DNA of 64,000 bases from NCBI RefSeq assembly GCF_001070855.1, contig NZ_JVLH01000004.1, positions 17,037 through 81,036 of the forward strand, given 5' to 3'. The stretch is from Trueperella pyogenes. Lineage in GTDB: Bacteria > Actinomycetota > Actinomycetes > Actinomycetales > Actinomycetaceae. Both the position numbers and the translations under genes were made by a program. Shown here piece by piece: positions 39,826 through 49,291 of this stretch (position 1 is the first letter of the stretch; each line of letters begins with the position of its first letter). The notes under the pieces are model-generated. The model saw only the letters and a list, made by a program, of their open reading frames with translations. It ran no database searches and was not told the origin of the DNA.

Positions 39826-40551
39826 TCAGCTTTCGACACCCGGAAGCCGCCATGAGCGCCGGTGAAGCTCCGAAGGACCCAAACGCTTCAAAGCATCGAT
39901 ATGCGCAGCCGAAGAATAGCCTTTGTTCGATGCCCATCCATATCCCGGGTCCTCGTATTCTTCCATCAAGCGATCGCGAAAGACTTTCGCAGCAACTGAA
40001 GCAGCAGAAACCGTCGCACACGATGCATCCGCCTTAACACGAGTGACAACCTTTGGGGTAGAGACCGTGGGATAAAGAGGACCATCAAAATCATCAAAAA
40101 GATCCGGAGAATCGCTCAGCCAATCGTGGCTTCCATCCAAAATGACGATATCTGCTTGAAAGCCACGATCAGATGCGGCCTTTAAAGCACGCCGTCCAGC
40201 AAGTCGAAGTGCGGCAATAATTCCATAACGATCGATCTCATCGTTGCTTGCCTGGCCAATTTCAATGCAGGGACTCCACTGAAAAACAGGCTCAAATAAG
40301 GCCTCGCGAGCGCGAAGACTGAGCATCTTTGAATCAGCGAGCCCCAGAAGAACTGGAATCCCAGCAGGAGGAGCGAAAGCCAAGCCAACGCATACCGGAC
40401 CGGCAAGAGATCCGCGTCCAACCTCGTCCATGCCAGCAACCACACCGAAACTGTGTTGGAGCTCCTCTTCCCACTCTCGGGTGGGAGTAATTTTGGACGA
40501 GCGCTTCGGTGCTTCTCCGCGGCTCGAAAAAGTCTGCTTGGAGGCGTTCAT
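39826..40551 (-). CDS. rnhB: Ribonuclease HII
   Basis: Removes ribonucleotides from DNA. 241 residues with the catalytic start VAGMDEVGRGSLAGPV, the second Asp in VTRVKADASCATVSAASVAAKV, and a C-terminal YGWASNKGYSSAAH. ATG 40551 overlaps the lepB stop (ATGA). Confidence 0.95.
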   Translation of the reverse strand: MNASKQTFSSRGEAPKRSSKITPTREWEEELQHSFGVVAGMDEVGRGSLAGPVCVGLAFAPPAGIPVLLGLADSKMLSLRAREALFEPVFQWSPCIEIGQASNDEIDRYGIIAALRLAGRRALKAASDRGFQADIVILDGSHDWLSDSPDLFDDFDGPLYPTVSTPKVVTRVKADASCATVSAASVAAKVFRDRLMEEYEDPGYGWASNKGYSSAAHIDALKRLGPSELHRRSWRLPGVES

Positions 40552-41300
40552 TTGGCAGCGGGGACGTCAGCGAAGACCGAGCGGTCCCCCAACCAGCTGA
40601 CGCGATTGGTTGGCCAAATTACCGCGAATGCACGGCCGACAACGGCACTTTCGGGCACATATGGGGTTTGCCCGTTCCCCATGTGATAACGAGAATCCGC
40701 AGAATTTGAACGGTTATCTCCCATAACCCACAGAGAGCCTTCAGGAACAGTGACGTCGAAAGTAATTGACGAGGCCGCACCGTGGTTGGCGATGTAGGGC
40801 TCGGTGATCGTGACGCCGTTGACCTGAAGCTTGCCATCTGCCGTACAGCAAGTCACGTGATCGCCGCCTAGACCAATGACTCGCTTCACTAGGGTTTGTT
40901 CTCCGCCCGCTGGAAGCAATCCGGTAAATTCAGCCACTTTTCGCAAAGGCGAAGAGGTATCTGTTTCGCTCTTGGCAAGCCATCCCAAAGTGTCATCAAA
41001 AACGACAACGTCTCCACGCTTAATGTCTCCCGTGAAGTGGGAAACGCGAGATACAGCGATGCGGTCTTTTTCGACCAGAGTATTACGCATCGACGCAGAG
41101 GGAATCCAAAAGACCTGCACAAGGAAGGCGCGTAGAAGCGAGGAAATCACCAGGGCACAGACGACGATTACGGCAAGCTCACGCAGCCAATTGAAGGGGT
41201 TCTTCCGTGCCCGACGTTCTTCGCGTTCAATATCCTTAATCGAAGGGCCGTGAGCGACCGGCATTCGGACGGCTCTCCCGCGTGCGCCTGATCGACTCAT
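40548..41300 (-). CDS. lepB: Signal peptidase I
   Basis: Membrane serine protease removing signal peptides, 250 residues with one N-terminal transmembrane segment (LAVIVVCALVISSLLRAFLV). The catalytic Ser is in IPSASMRNTL and the Lys in TLVKRVIGLGGD; WVMGDNRSNSADSR is box E. It is followed by rnhB and preceded by rplS, the standard order. Confidence 0.95.
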   Translation of the reverse strand: MSRSGARGRAVRMPVAHGPSIKDIEREERRARKNPFNWLRELAVIVVCALVISSLLRAFLVQVFWIPSASMRNTLVEKDRIAVSRVSHFTGDIKRGDVVVFDDTLGWLAKSETDTSSPLRKVAEFTGLLPAGGEQTLVKRVIGLGGDHVTCCTADGKLQVNGVTITEPYIANHGAASSITFDVTVPEGSLWVMGDNRSNSADSRYHMGNGQTPYVPESAVVGRAFAVIWPTNRVSWLGDRSVFADVPAAK

Positions 41301-41350
41301 AAACAGATCCCTTTCCTATGTCTACCGTAAATTCTCACACGTATGCGAAA

Positions 41351-41376
41351 GCCCGGCATCCTTAAGGATACCGGGC
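41351..41376 (-). terminator. Terminator after rplS
   Basis: 11-base stem (GCCCGGCATCC at 41351-41361 with 41366-41376; one G-U pair) and a TTAA loop. It lies between rplS and lepB. Confidence 0.75.
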
Positions 41377-41394
41377 TTATATCGCGAGCGAGTG

Positions 41395-41751
41395 TCACTC
41401 GGCAGATCCGGAGCGGTGCTCCTTGATCTTTGCGGCCTTACCGTGGCGCTCACGCAGGTAGTAGAGCTTTGCGCGGCGCACGTCGCCCTTGGTCACGACC
41501 TCGATCTTGTCGATCGTGGGTGCGTGCAGGGGGAAGGTACGCTCAACACCGACACCGAAGGAAACCTTGCGGACGGTGAAAGTTTCGGAAACACCGTGGC
41601 CACGACGTGCGATAACAACGCCCTGGAAAACCTGGATACGCGAGCGGTTACCTTCGATAACCTTCACGTGAACCTTAACGGTATCGCCTGCACGGAAAGC
41701 AGGGATGTCTTCGCGCAGCGATGCTGCATCGACGGCGTCCAGCTTTTGCAT
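41395..41751 (-). CDS. rplS: 50S ribosomal protein L19
   Basis: 118 residues beginning [19 protein letters not shown], with [20 protein letters not shown] and [21 protein letters not shown] precedes ATG 41751. The 198-bp gap to trmD holds small hairpins near 41790-41815 and probably its own promoter. Confidence 0.97.
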   Translation of the reverse strand: MQKLDAVDAASLREDIPAFRAGDTVKVHVKVIEGNRSRIQVFQGVVIARRGHGVSETFTVRKVSFGVGVERTFPLHAPTIDKIEVVTKGDVRRAKLYYLRERHGKAAKIKEHRSGSAE

Positions 41752-41949
41752 TTTCACTCCTTGACGCTTCTGCCGCAGGTCAGTCACGTCTTTTCGGCAG
41801 GTCAAGCCTGCGTTTCTTCATGTATCTGTATGATCCGGCGGCCCCCCACGGCAGGTAACGCCACACACAGACCGTTTAATTTTGCCACAGCTCAGGTACT
41901 AAAGAACACCCCGAAAGCCCAGAAGTGTGAGCACGCAGCGGTGATTTCG

Positions 41950-43275
41950 CTAACTCTGCGCGGGACGAATCATGACGACGTCGGTGGCCTCGGTATTGGC
42001 ACTCAAACGGAAATGACGCCTTCCTGCCTTTTTAAAACCGTGCTTGCGATAGAAACGCTGTGCGCGTTCGTTATAGATGTGTGTTCCTAAAACGATTTGG
42101 CTTGCGCCTTCTTCTCTGGCAATACGAATCGTATGCTCCAGAATCGCTCCAGCAATGCCGCTGCCGTGAACCTCTTCGCACGCATAGCACTTCGACAGAT
42201 AGGCAGCACGATCATCCAAGGGGTACTTGCCATTTCCTCGCGGCATATCTTTCGGACTGCGTAAGAAAATCAAGGTGTAGGCAAGCAGCTGGCCTTCACT
42301 CTCTGCAAGGAAACAACGCGCATTGGGATCAGCAAGGTATTCCTCGAAAACCTGAGGATTCAATCCATCGGAAATAAAAGCCTGGACATCTTCCTCAGGA
42401 ATAAAGTCCGGGGGTGCCATGGGGAAAGTGAGGCTGGCAAGCTCACTGATGCGCTCGGCCTCGTCAGGGCGCGCAGCACGAATCTCAATGGGCACAACGT
42501 GATCCTCACGCATCAGCACACCGTTCTCCGCCAAAATTTCCCTGTCTTGGGTACTCAGCTGGTCAGCCGACGAGCATGCAATACGCGCAATGATATCCGG
42601 GCGTCGTTGCGCTGTACGCTCAAGACTACGATCTAGACGCCAACGATCGATCTTTGCGTGGTCACCGGACATTAATACATCGGGAACCTGGTGCCCGCGC
42701 CATTCTTGCGGCTTCGTGTAAACCGGGTATTCCAAGAGGCCAATACCGCTATGGGATTCTTCAACCAGAGAATCGGGGTTCCCAATCACTCCGTCGATCA
42801 AGCGACCAACAGCTTCAACCAAGACCAAGGCTGCCACTTCCCCACCGTTGAGGACGTAATCCCCGATAGAGAATTCTTCAACCACCACGCCACGGCTACG
42901 GTAGTGATCAGCAACGCGCTGATCAATGCCTTCGTATCGTCCGCAGGCAATGATGATTCGATCGAAATGCGAAAGTTCCTCTGCTTTTCTCTGGTTAAAA
43001 GGGATTCCCGAAGGTGTGGGGATTGCTAGAACGCACTTTCCGGCCTCTGCACCGATGACGGTATCCAGTGCCTCTCCCCAGACATCAGGCCTCATGACCA
43101 TACCCGCACCCCCACCATACGGGGTGTCATCAACCGTTCGATGACGATCATGAGTCCATGAACGCAGGTCATGGACGTGAATGTCCAGCTGACCGCTTTG
43201 ACGGGCCTTCCCCATGAGAGAAAGATCGAGAGCGGCAAAGTACTGCGGGAAAATGCTCAGCAGATCGATACGCAT
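41950..43275 (-). CDS. trmD: TrmD tRNA (guanine37-N1)-methyltransferase fused to a GNAT acetyltransferase
   Basis: 441 residues. Residues 1-245 are a complete TrmD, a trefoil-knot SAM enzyme: [63 protein letters not shown]. From about 262 a separate GNAT domain follows ([25 protein letters not shown], acetyl-CoA loop [13 protein letters not shown], and [25 protein letters not shown]). The open frame is continuous with no stop or start between them, so a fusion is real unless a sequencing error joined two genes. The acetyl acceptor is unknown. TrmD modification and an adjacent acetylation could target the same RNA or ribosomal protein, but this is speculation. Confidence 0.92.
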   Translation of the reverse strand: MRIDLLSIFPQYFAALDLSLMGKARQSGQLDIHVHDLRSWTHDRHRTVDDTPYGGGAGMVMRPDVWGEALDTVIGAEAGKCVLAIPTPSGIPFNQRKAEELSHFDRIIIACGRYEGIDQRVADHYRSRGVVVEEFSIGDYVLNGGEVAALVLVEAVGRLIDGVIGNPDSLVEESHSGIGLLEYPVYTKPQEWRGHQVPDVLMSGDHAKIDRWRLDRSLERTAQRRPDIIARIACSSADQLSTQDREILAENGVLMREDHVVPIEIRAARPDEAERISELASLTFPMAPPDFIPEEDVQAFISDGLNPQVFEEYLADPNARCFLAESEGQLLAYTLIFLRSPKDMPRGNGKYPLDDRAAYLSKCYACEEVHGSGIAGAILEHTIRIAREEGASQIVLGTHIYNERAQRFYRKHGFKKAGRRHFRLSANTEATDVVMIRPAQS

Positions 43276-43289
43276 AGGCTTCCTCTTCC

Positions 43290-43796
43290 TCAGCGGGCCT
43301 CAATGGCTTGATCGTCAAAAAGCCCGGGCAGCGGCTCGATCGTCACAGTACCGTTTGGGATGTCAACTGTGGGGACAAGTTGATGGACAAAGGGAACCAT
43401 AACAGTGCTTGCGAAGGTCTTTACTAATAGGAGATCCTGAGCGGCTCCCATTTGGAGCCCTTGAACCACGCCCAGCTCATTCCCCTGAGGATCAACTGCG
43501 CGCAGGCCCTTGAGCTGATGCGGATACCACGCATCTTCTTCTTCCCTCTCATCGACAAGCAGACGAGCGCCGCGCAATGCTTCGGCGTCCTCGCGGCTTG
43601 AAACCTCATCAAAAAGGGCGATCATGCGATCTTTTTGCTGACGAATTGAAGAAAGCGTGAGCTTGGGAAACGCCGCATTCGAGGTCGAGAAGCTTTCTCC
43701 AGGGGTAAAAAGCTGCGGATCGTCGCTTCGAATATCGACAATGACTTCCCCACGCAGTCCGTGTGCGGGTCCGATCTGTGCTGCCGTCATGAGCAT
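43290..43796 (-). CDS. rimM: Ribosome maturation factor RimM
   Basis: 168 residues with the RimM barrel start ([27 protein letters not shown]) and the C-terminal PRC barrel segment ([13 protein letters not shown]). ATG 43796 has AAAAGGA upstream. It lies between khpA and trmD, 14 bp before the latter. Confidence 0.93.
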   Translation of the reverse strand: MLMTAAQIGPAHGLRGEVIVDIRSDDPQLFTPGESFSTSNAAFPKLTLSSIRQQKDRMIALFDEVSSREDAEALRGARLLVDEREEEDAWYPHQLKGLRAVDPQGNELGVVQGLQMGAAQDLLLVKTFASTVMVPFVHQLVPTVDIPNGTVTIEPLPGLFDDQAIEAR

Positions 43797-43822
43797 GGGA
43801 TGAATCCTTTTCGGGGGTATGC

Positions 43823-43857
43823 CAAACGGGGACCTGTTTAAGCCAGGTCCCCGTTTG
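43823..43857 (-). terminator. Hairpin between khpA and rimM
   Basis: 14-bp perfect stem (CAAACGGGGACCTG at 43823-43836 with 43844-43857). It is not followed by a strong U-run on the minus strand, so it may be a partial terminator between the rpsP-khpA and rimM-trmD parts. Confidence 0.7.
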
Positions 43858-43871
43858 AGATCACTAAGTTG

Positions 43872-44111
43872 TCACTCGCGGTCGGTGTCAACGACATCAA
43901 CGCGGACATTTCCCCGGGGAGAAAGCGCGTTCATTACCGTGCGCAGCGCACGGGCCGTACGACCTCCGCGGCCGATGACACGCCCCAGATCCTCAGGGTT
44001 CACACGAACCTCAAGCATCTGCCCGCGACGCATGTTGCGAGAAGAAACCCGCACGTCTTCGGGGTGATCAACGATTCCGCTGACCAGGTGTTCGAGTGCA
44101 TCAGCAAGCAT
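43872..44111 (-). CDS. khpA: KH-domain RNA-binding protein KhpA
   Basis: 79-residue single KH protein (LEHLVSGIVDHPEDVRV, GxxG loop in GRVIGRGGRTARALRTV). In other Gram-positives KhpA binds RNA with KhpB. It starts three bases after rpsP and is normally co-expressed with it. Confidence 0.93.
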   Translation of the reverse strand: MLADALEHLVSGIVDHPEDVRVSSRNMRRGQMLEVRVNPEDLGRVIGRGGRTARALRTVMNALSPRGNVRVDVVDTDRE

Positions 44112-44113
44112 GA

Positions 44114-44599
44114 TCAGGCTTCCTCGCCGGCTTCTTCAGCCTTGGGCTCTTCTGCAGCTTCTTCAGCGGCAGCGGCCTGTGCGGCTTCCTCTTCAGCCTT
44201 GCGAGCAGCTTCTTCCTCAGCCTTCTTGGCGGAGGCGTCTGCCTTGCGCTTCTCAGCAGCGGCTTCGGCGTCCTTGATCGCCTGAGCAGCAGCGGCTGCC
44301 TTGTCGGCATCTGCGTACTGCACGCGGGACACTGCGTCTGCCTTGCCATTGAAGCGAGCGATGTCACCGGTCAGGACCAGCAGGTTACGAACCTGGTCCG
44401 AGGGCTGTGCGCCAACGCCGAGCCAGTACTGAACGCGGTCAGACTTGATCTCGATGGTCGAGGGGTTCGGGGTCGGATCGTACAGACCGACCTCTTCGAT
44501 GACGCGTCCATCACGCTTCTTGCGCGAGTCAACGACAACGACACGGTAAACGGGTGCATGGATCTTGCCCATGCGCTTCAAACGAATGCGAACTGCCAC
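44114..44599 (-). CDS. rpsP: 30S ribosomal protein S16
   Basis: 161 residues from GTG 44599 ([22 protein letters not shown]); AGGAG lies somewhat far upstream. The S16 core ends near residue 85; the remaining tail of about 75 residues is almost all Ala, Glu and Lys ([20 protein letters not shown]), a helical extension known in actinobacterial S16 but long here. Confidence 0.95.
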   Translation of the reverse strand: MAVRIRLKRMGKIHAPVYRVVVVDSRKKRDGRVIEEVGLYDPTPNPSTIEIKSDRVQYWLGVGAQPSDQVRNLLVLTGDIARFNGKADAVSRVQYADADKAAAAAQAIKDAEAAAEKRKADASAKKAEEEAARKAEEEAAQAAAAEEAAEEPKAEEAGEEA

Positions 44600-44800
44600 T
44601 GTTGTGGTCACTCCTGTTTCAAATCGGTGTGGGATAGACATACGTCAGGTAGGGAAACACAGACGATGATTATCCCGGGACGCGACGAACTCAGATGAGA
44701 GGGCTCTTCGCACGTCGAGTACAGCGATTAATTATGCCAGTTTTAGCTGGTCTTTCCAAGCCAATCGGCGTCAGACTCAGCCAATTCACGGTGGTCTTGG
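44600..44800. other. Leader and promoter region of rpsP
   Basis: About 200 bp upstream of rpsP, behind the amidohydrolase gene. I see no strong promoter or hairpin. Confidence 0.4.
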
Positions 44801-45907
44801 TCACCGCTCATGCGAAGAGGTTGAAGAAAGCGCGACAAGCTCTCCGCCTCGACACAGCCAAAGAGGTGCGAGAAGTGCATCAATGTCGTCGGGACAAGCA
44901 GAGTATCCGACAAGATCAGCACTTCCTCCAACGAGCCCTTCGTCAACCCCCAGATAGCGGCGCGTTTCCAAAGTTGCCCTTTGAAGAATTTCACGAGGCC
45001 TCACCCCAAGTCCGCCCCACGCGCGCAGTTCAGCAAGGATACTTCCGGGTTCTTGGTAGCCGCCCGTATCGCTTGCAGGTAAGAGCGTAATTCCAGAGTC
45101 GAAGAGCTCTTGAGCCTGCTCGTATCTGCCTTGCCAAAGCGTATTCATTGTTGCTGAATATCGCGGATATTTGCGTGCCGCCTGCTCAGAAAATTCCTTG
45201 AACAATTCACGCTGAAGCATGGTGACAGACACAGCGATCCCACGTTTTTTCGCTTCGCAGATCTGATCTTTATCCATACCACTGGCATGTTCGATATCAT
45301 CAACACCTGCTTCAATGAGGTCATCGATGACGCGCGAGGAAAAGGCATGGACCGCCACACGCCCTCCGGCCTCGTGGACCCCGGCGACAGCCTCGATAAG
45401 GATTTCACGAGGCCACAGGGGCTCGAGGTCAGCCTCCACTCCCCCGCTGCGGTCAATCCAGTCGCCAACGATCTTCACCCACCCATCGCCGCGCGCACAC
45501 TCTTCACGCGCGATATCTGGCAGCTCACGAACATCGCTGATCTCACGCGCAAGACCCCGGATATACCTCATTGGCCGAGCGATATGACGACCGCACCGGA
45601 TAAGAGTCGGATATCGGGGCTCATCATTTACCCACGAAGTGTCAACTGGCGAGCCACAATCTCGCAGAAGAGTCACCCCGGCGCGAAGCATGGCATCAAG
45701 TTGCTCGCGTTGTTGAGCGCGCTCAAGAGACGTCGCAGCTGCACCGACACCGATGTGACAGTGCACATCTGCAAAAGCGGGTGCAGCCCACCCACTCAGA
45801 ACTCGCGAATAGGCAGGAATCTCATCGACGGGCGAGATTACTGGAGTTAATTTCCACTGACCACTGACCCATCCCGAATCAGTAAAAAGGTGCCCGTCGA
45901 AATACAT
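44801..45907 (-). CDS. Amidohydrolase-family protein
   Basis: 368 residues of the metal-dependent amidohydrolase superfamily: HxH in DVHCHIGVG, His in VAVHAFSS, His in DDIEHASG and Asp in LLPASDTGG. The substrate is not evident. Its start overlaps the ffh stop (TGATG), so it is translated with ffh. The gene lies between ffh and rpsP, where Actinomycetaceae-type genomes often carry such a gene. Confidence 0.85.
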   Translation of the reverse strand: MYFDGHLFTDSGWVSGQWKLTPVISPVDEIPAYSRVLSGWAAPAFADVHCHIGVGAAATSLERAQQREQLDAMLRAGVTLLRDCGSPVDTSWVNDEPRYPTLIRCGRHIARPMRYIRGLAREISDVRELPDIAREECARGDGWVKIVGDWIDRSGGVEADLEPLWPREILIEAVAGVHEAGGRVAVHAFSSRVIDDLIEAGVDDIEHASGMDKDQICEAKKRGIAVSVTMLQRELFKEFSEQAARKYPRYSATMNTLWQGRYEQAQELFDSGITLLPASDTGGYQEPGSILAELRAWGGLGVRPREILQRATLETRRYLGVDEGLVGGSADLVGYSACPDDIDALLAPLWLCRGGELVALSSTSSHER

Positions 45908-47511
45908 CAGCCTCGGCCGAGCATGCGTCGGATATCTTCGGGCAGATCATCCAAGGTCGGGCGCGGCGCGTTGGGTGCCTGCGCGGGTGTTTCAGTCACG
46001 CCGAATGCGGATCCCGCCGGAGCTGAAGGACGCTGTTCACGAGGAAGCATCGCCTCTAATTCCTGCTGACGACGCTTTGCAGGGTTACCACTTCGCGCCT
46101 TCTTTGCAACGCGAGCGCGCTGGGCACGATCCTTACGCGCCTGCGCCTTTTGCTTGGCCTTACCACCGCTGCCAGGCATCGAACCAAATCCGGGCATTCC
46201 TCCCGGGCCCATCTGTCCCATCTGCCCCATCATGGTCTTTGCGGCTTCAAAACGCTTGACTAGGTTATTGACCTCAGCGACCGTCACGCCTGAGCCGCGG
46301 GCGATGCGCGAGCGACGAGAGCCATTGAGAATCGAGACATCGGCCCGCTCGGCGGGAGTCATTGAACGGACGATCGCTTCAACGCGATTAACCTCGCGTT
46401 CATCGAAATTCTCAAGCTGATCACGCATCTGAGCCATTCCGGGGATCATCCCCAGAACCTTCTTCATAGACCCAAGCTTGCGGACCTGCTGAAGCTGGCT
46501 GAGGAAGTCATCAAGCGTAAGTTCACCGGACATGGCCTTCTTGGCCATCTTCTCAGCTTCTTCAGCATCCAAGCGCTTTTCAGCTTGCTCGATGAGCGTC
46601 ATGATATCGCCCATATCGAGGATTCGAGACGCCATGCGGTCGGCATGGAAACGTTCGAAGTCGTCCAAACCTTCGCCCGTCGAGGCGAAGAGGATGGGAG
46701 CTCCCGTTACGCCGCGCACGGAAAGGGCGGCACCGCCTCGGGAATCGCCATCAAGCTTGGAGAGCACGACACCGGTGAAGCCAACACCGTCACGGAATGC
46801 GGTCGCGGTATTGACCGCATCCTGACCGATCATGGCGTCAAGGACAAACATCACTTCGTGCGGATTGACAGCCTGGCGAATAGCAATCGCCTGATCCATC
46901 ATCTCTTGATCGACACCCAAACGGCCCGCGGTATCGACAATCACAACATCGATGCCGTGAGTGATCGCATAATCCAAACCGGAACGTGCCACTTGAACCG
47001 GATCACCAACACCGTTACCCGGTTCGGGTGCCCACACCTGAACGCCCGCGCGCTCACCGACAATTTGAAGCTGGCCGACAGCATTGGGACGCTGAAGGTC
47101 AGAGGCGACAAGCAGGACGCTCTTTTCCTCTTCACGCAGCCACTTACCAAGTTTTCCGGCCAAAGTCGTCTTACCTGCACCCTGCAGACCTGCGAGCATG
47201 AAAACTGTCGGGCCTCGCTGGGCAAAATGCAGCTCTCGGGTTTCGCCACCCAGGATCTCAACAAGTTCATCATGAACAATGCGGACAACCTGTTGACCGG
47301 GGTTAAGCGCGCGGGAACGAGCTGCTCCATAGGCCTTCTCGCGAACCTGAGTGGTGAACTGACGAACGACAGGAAGGGCAACGTCAGCATCGATCAGGGC
47401 ACGACGAATCTCGCTAATAGTCTGATCGACATCAGATTCCGTCAAAACTCCACGCGAACGGAGCCTCTTAAAGGACGCGGTCAAACGATCAGAAAGATCC
47501 GAGAAAGCCAC
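45907..47511 (-). CDS. ffh: Signal recognition particle protein Ffh
   Basis: 534 residues. N domain, G domain with P-loop (GLQGAGKTTLAGKL), DTAGRLGVD and TKLDGDSRGG-like VLSKLDGDSRGG, and a C-terminal M domain (MGDIMTLIEQAEKRLD, SMTPAERADVSILNGSRRSRIARGSG). It binds 4.5S RNA and signal peptides. The M domain is followed by a Pro- and Gly-rich tail. GTG 47511 has GAGGAG upstream. Confidence 0.97.
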   Translation of the reverse strand: MAFSDLSDRLTASFKRLRSRGVLTESDVDQTISEIRRALIDADVALPVVRQFTTQVREKAYGAARSRALNPGQQVVRIVHDELVEILGGETRELHFAQRGPTVFMLAGLQGAGKTTLAGKLGKWLREEEKSVLLVASDLQRPNAVGQLQIVGERAGVQVWAPEPGNGVGDPVQVARSGLDYAITHGIDVVIVDTAGRLGVDQEMMDQAIAIRQAVNPHEVMFVLDAMIGQDAVNTATAFRDGVGFTGVVLSKLDGDSRGGAALSVRGVTGAPILFASTGEGLDDFERFHADRMASRILDMGDIMTLIEQAEKRLDAEEAEKMAKKAMSGELTLDDFLSQLQQVRKLGSMKKVLGMIPGMAQMRDQLENFDEREVNRVEAIVRSMTPAERADVSILNGSRRSRIARGSGVTVAEVNNLVKRFEAAKTMMGQMGQMGPGGMPGFGSMPGSGGKAKQKAQARKDRAQRARVAKKARSGNPAKRRQQELEAMLPREQRPSAPAGSAFGVTETPAQAPNAPRPTLDDLPEDIRRMLGRG

Positions 47512-47569
47512 TGTGACTACTCCTCACGAGCACAACTTCTAAATAACTAAATGTTAAGAGTAGTGGGTT

Positions 47570-48850
47570 TTAGCCCACGATTGCATCAACAAAGGACTGC
47601 GGATCGAAGGGAGCAAGGTCGTCCGGGCCCTCTCCAAGTCCCACAAACTTGACGGGGACACCCAATGCTCGCTGGACTGAAACCACAATTCCGCCCTTAG
47701 CTGAGCCATCCAGCTTGGAGAGCACAATACCTGTTACTCCAGCAACCTCAGCAAAAACTTCAGCCTGTCGAAGACCGTTTTGACCGGTCGTCGCGTCCAG
47801 AACCAGAAGGACTTCACTGACTGGAGCGTGCTTTTCCATCACGCGCTTGACCTTACCCAGCTCGTCCATGAGCGCAGACTTCGTCTGAAGTCGGCCCGCG
47901 GTATCAACCATGACGACATCGCAGCCCCGTCGAATGCCTTCTTCAACCGATTCAAATGCAACGGACGCCGGGTCAGCACCTTCACGATCAGAACGGACAA
48001 CATCAACGCCAACGCGACTTCCCCAGGTCTCAAGCTGTTCAGCTGCAGCAGCGCGGAAGGTATCGGCAGCCCCCAGCAAGACCTCATGTCCTTCGGCGCG
48101 GAAAATGCGTGCCATTTTTCCAGTGGTTGTCGTCTTGCCGGTTCCGTTAACACCAACCATCAAGATAGTTGCAGGGACCTGAACACCGTCAACGTCTCGA
48201 AGCGCTAAGTTCACAGAGCGGTCCATATCGGGATCAACAAGCTTGAGCAGTTCTTCGCGCAAAAGAGCACGCACAACCTGCGGATCCGAAGTGTTCTCAA
48301 CCTTCACTCGCGTGCGAAGGGCTTCCATCAATTCATCGGTTGCTTCCAAGCCCAAATCTGCGACCAGAAGAGAATCTTCCATCTCTTCCCAATCCGCAGC
48401 TGATAGATCGCCGCGCGACAGCAAAGAAAGAAGGGATTTACCCAAGGCTCCCGAACGCGCCAAGCGCGCACGAAGACGTCCCATTCGTGAAGGAATGGAT
48501 TCGGGGAGCTCAACAGAAGTGCTTTCCGGGTGTTCCTCTCCAATTCCCGAGGCCGAGGTTTCCTCTTGCGAGAACATGTGCTCGGCATGAGGCGCAGCAG
48601 CCTCAGAGCGGTCAGCAGTCTGCGCTGCAGCACCATCTCGGGAACGCTGGGCTCCTTCAACCTCGCTTTCCTGAGCTTGCGGAAGTGAAGCCTCAGGGAC
48701 AACGGAGGTCGATGGGGGCACTTCACTTTGTGTGCGTGACGACTTGAGCGAACGCACAACAAACGAAACAGCCGCGACAAGAACGACAATGACGCCCGCC
48801 AAAATGATGGGGGCCACGGGGTTATGAATAAAGTCCATGACAGCCTGCAT
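47570..48850 (-). CDS. ftsY: Signal recognition particle receptor FtsY
   Basis: 426 residues. An N-terminal transmembrane segment (PIILAGVIVVLVAAVSFVV), an acidic Pro/Ser/Glu linker of about 80 residues, and then the NG domain (GVNGTGKTTTTGKMARIF, DTAGRLQTKSALMDELGK, VLSKLDGSAKGG). It is the membrane partner of Ffh and lies 58 bp upstream of it. Confidence 0.95.
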   Translation of the reverse strand: MQAVMDFIHNPVAPIILAGVIVVLVAAVSFVVRSLKSSRTQSEVPPSTSVVPEASLPQAQESEVEGAQRSRDGAAAQTADRSEAAAPHAEHMFSQEETSASGIGEEHPESTSVELPESIPSRMGRLRARLARSGALGKSLLSLLSRGDLSAADWEEMEDSLLVADLGLEATDELMEALRTRVKVENTSDPQVVRALLREELLKLVDPDMDRSVNLALRDVDGVQVPATILMVGVNGTGKTTTTGKMARIFRAEGHEVLLGAADTFRAAAAEQLETWGSRVGVDVVRSDREGADPASVAFESVEEGIRRGCDVVMVDTAGRLQTKSALMDELGKVKRVMEKHAPVSEVLLVLDATTGQNGLRQAEVFAEVAGVTGIVLSKLDGSAKGGIVVSVQRALGVPVKFVGLGEGPDDLAPFDPQSFVDAIVG

Positions 48851-48878
48851 AGGTCAATCTTCCCTTAGTGCGCTTCTC

Positions 48879-49235
48879 TTATGCATCTTTCGAGGTATCG
48901 GCCTCAGTTGGGGCGGGCTTCGCGTGTGCCCCACGCCTGGTGGCGATATCTTCAATGCGCTCAGTCATTGCTTCCACGGCTTCGAAACCTGGAAGGCCAT
49001 CCGCCACCATGTACCCACGAGAACCTTTTGAGGACTCAAGGACAGCGTTCATGTTTTCTTCACGAACACTAATTTGCGGGATCTGGGTGGGGATCTCTTG
49101 CCCGGACTGATTGCGCAGATGGTCTCTCCACTGATCAGCGCTTCGCCGGTGCAATGCAAAACCTAAAATGACGGCCGAAGCGATGGCAAGCATGACGATC
49201 ATCGTGACGATGTAGACCGCAATTCCTTCAATCAT
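48879..49235 (-). CDS. Small single-pass membrane protein
   Basis: 118 residues, unrecognised. One N-terminal hydrophobic helix (VYIVTMIVMLAIASAVILGF) followed by a polar, charged region rich in Glu, Gln and Arg. It sits between smc and ftsY in the same orientation and is probably co-transcribed. No function is proposed. Confidence 0.65.
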   Translation of the reverse strand: MIEGIAVYIVTMIVMLAIASAVILGFALHRRSADQWRDHLRNQSGQEIPTQIPQISVREENMNAVLESSKGSRGYMVADGLPGFEAVEAMTERIEDIATRRGAHAKPAPTEADTSKDA

Positions 49236-49291
49236 GCCTTAACTTTCCCATCCCACACGCAGCTGTGCCAAGTGGACACGGTTTATTCGTT

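Noticed and set aside
44600..44800. SRP RNA near ffh and ftsY
   Set aside because: No GGAA-tetraloop hairpin or polypurine pattern convincing for a 4.5S RNA was found.
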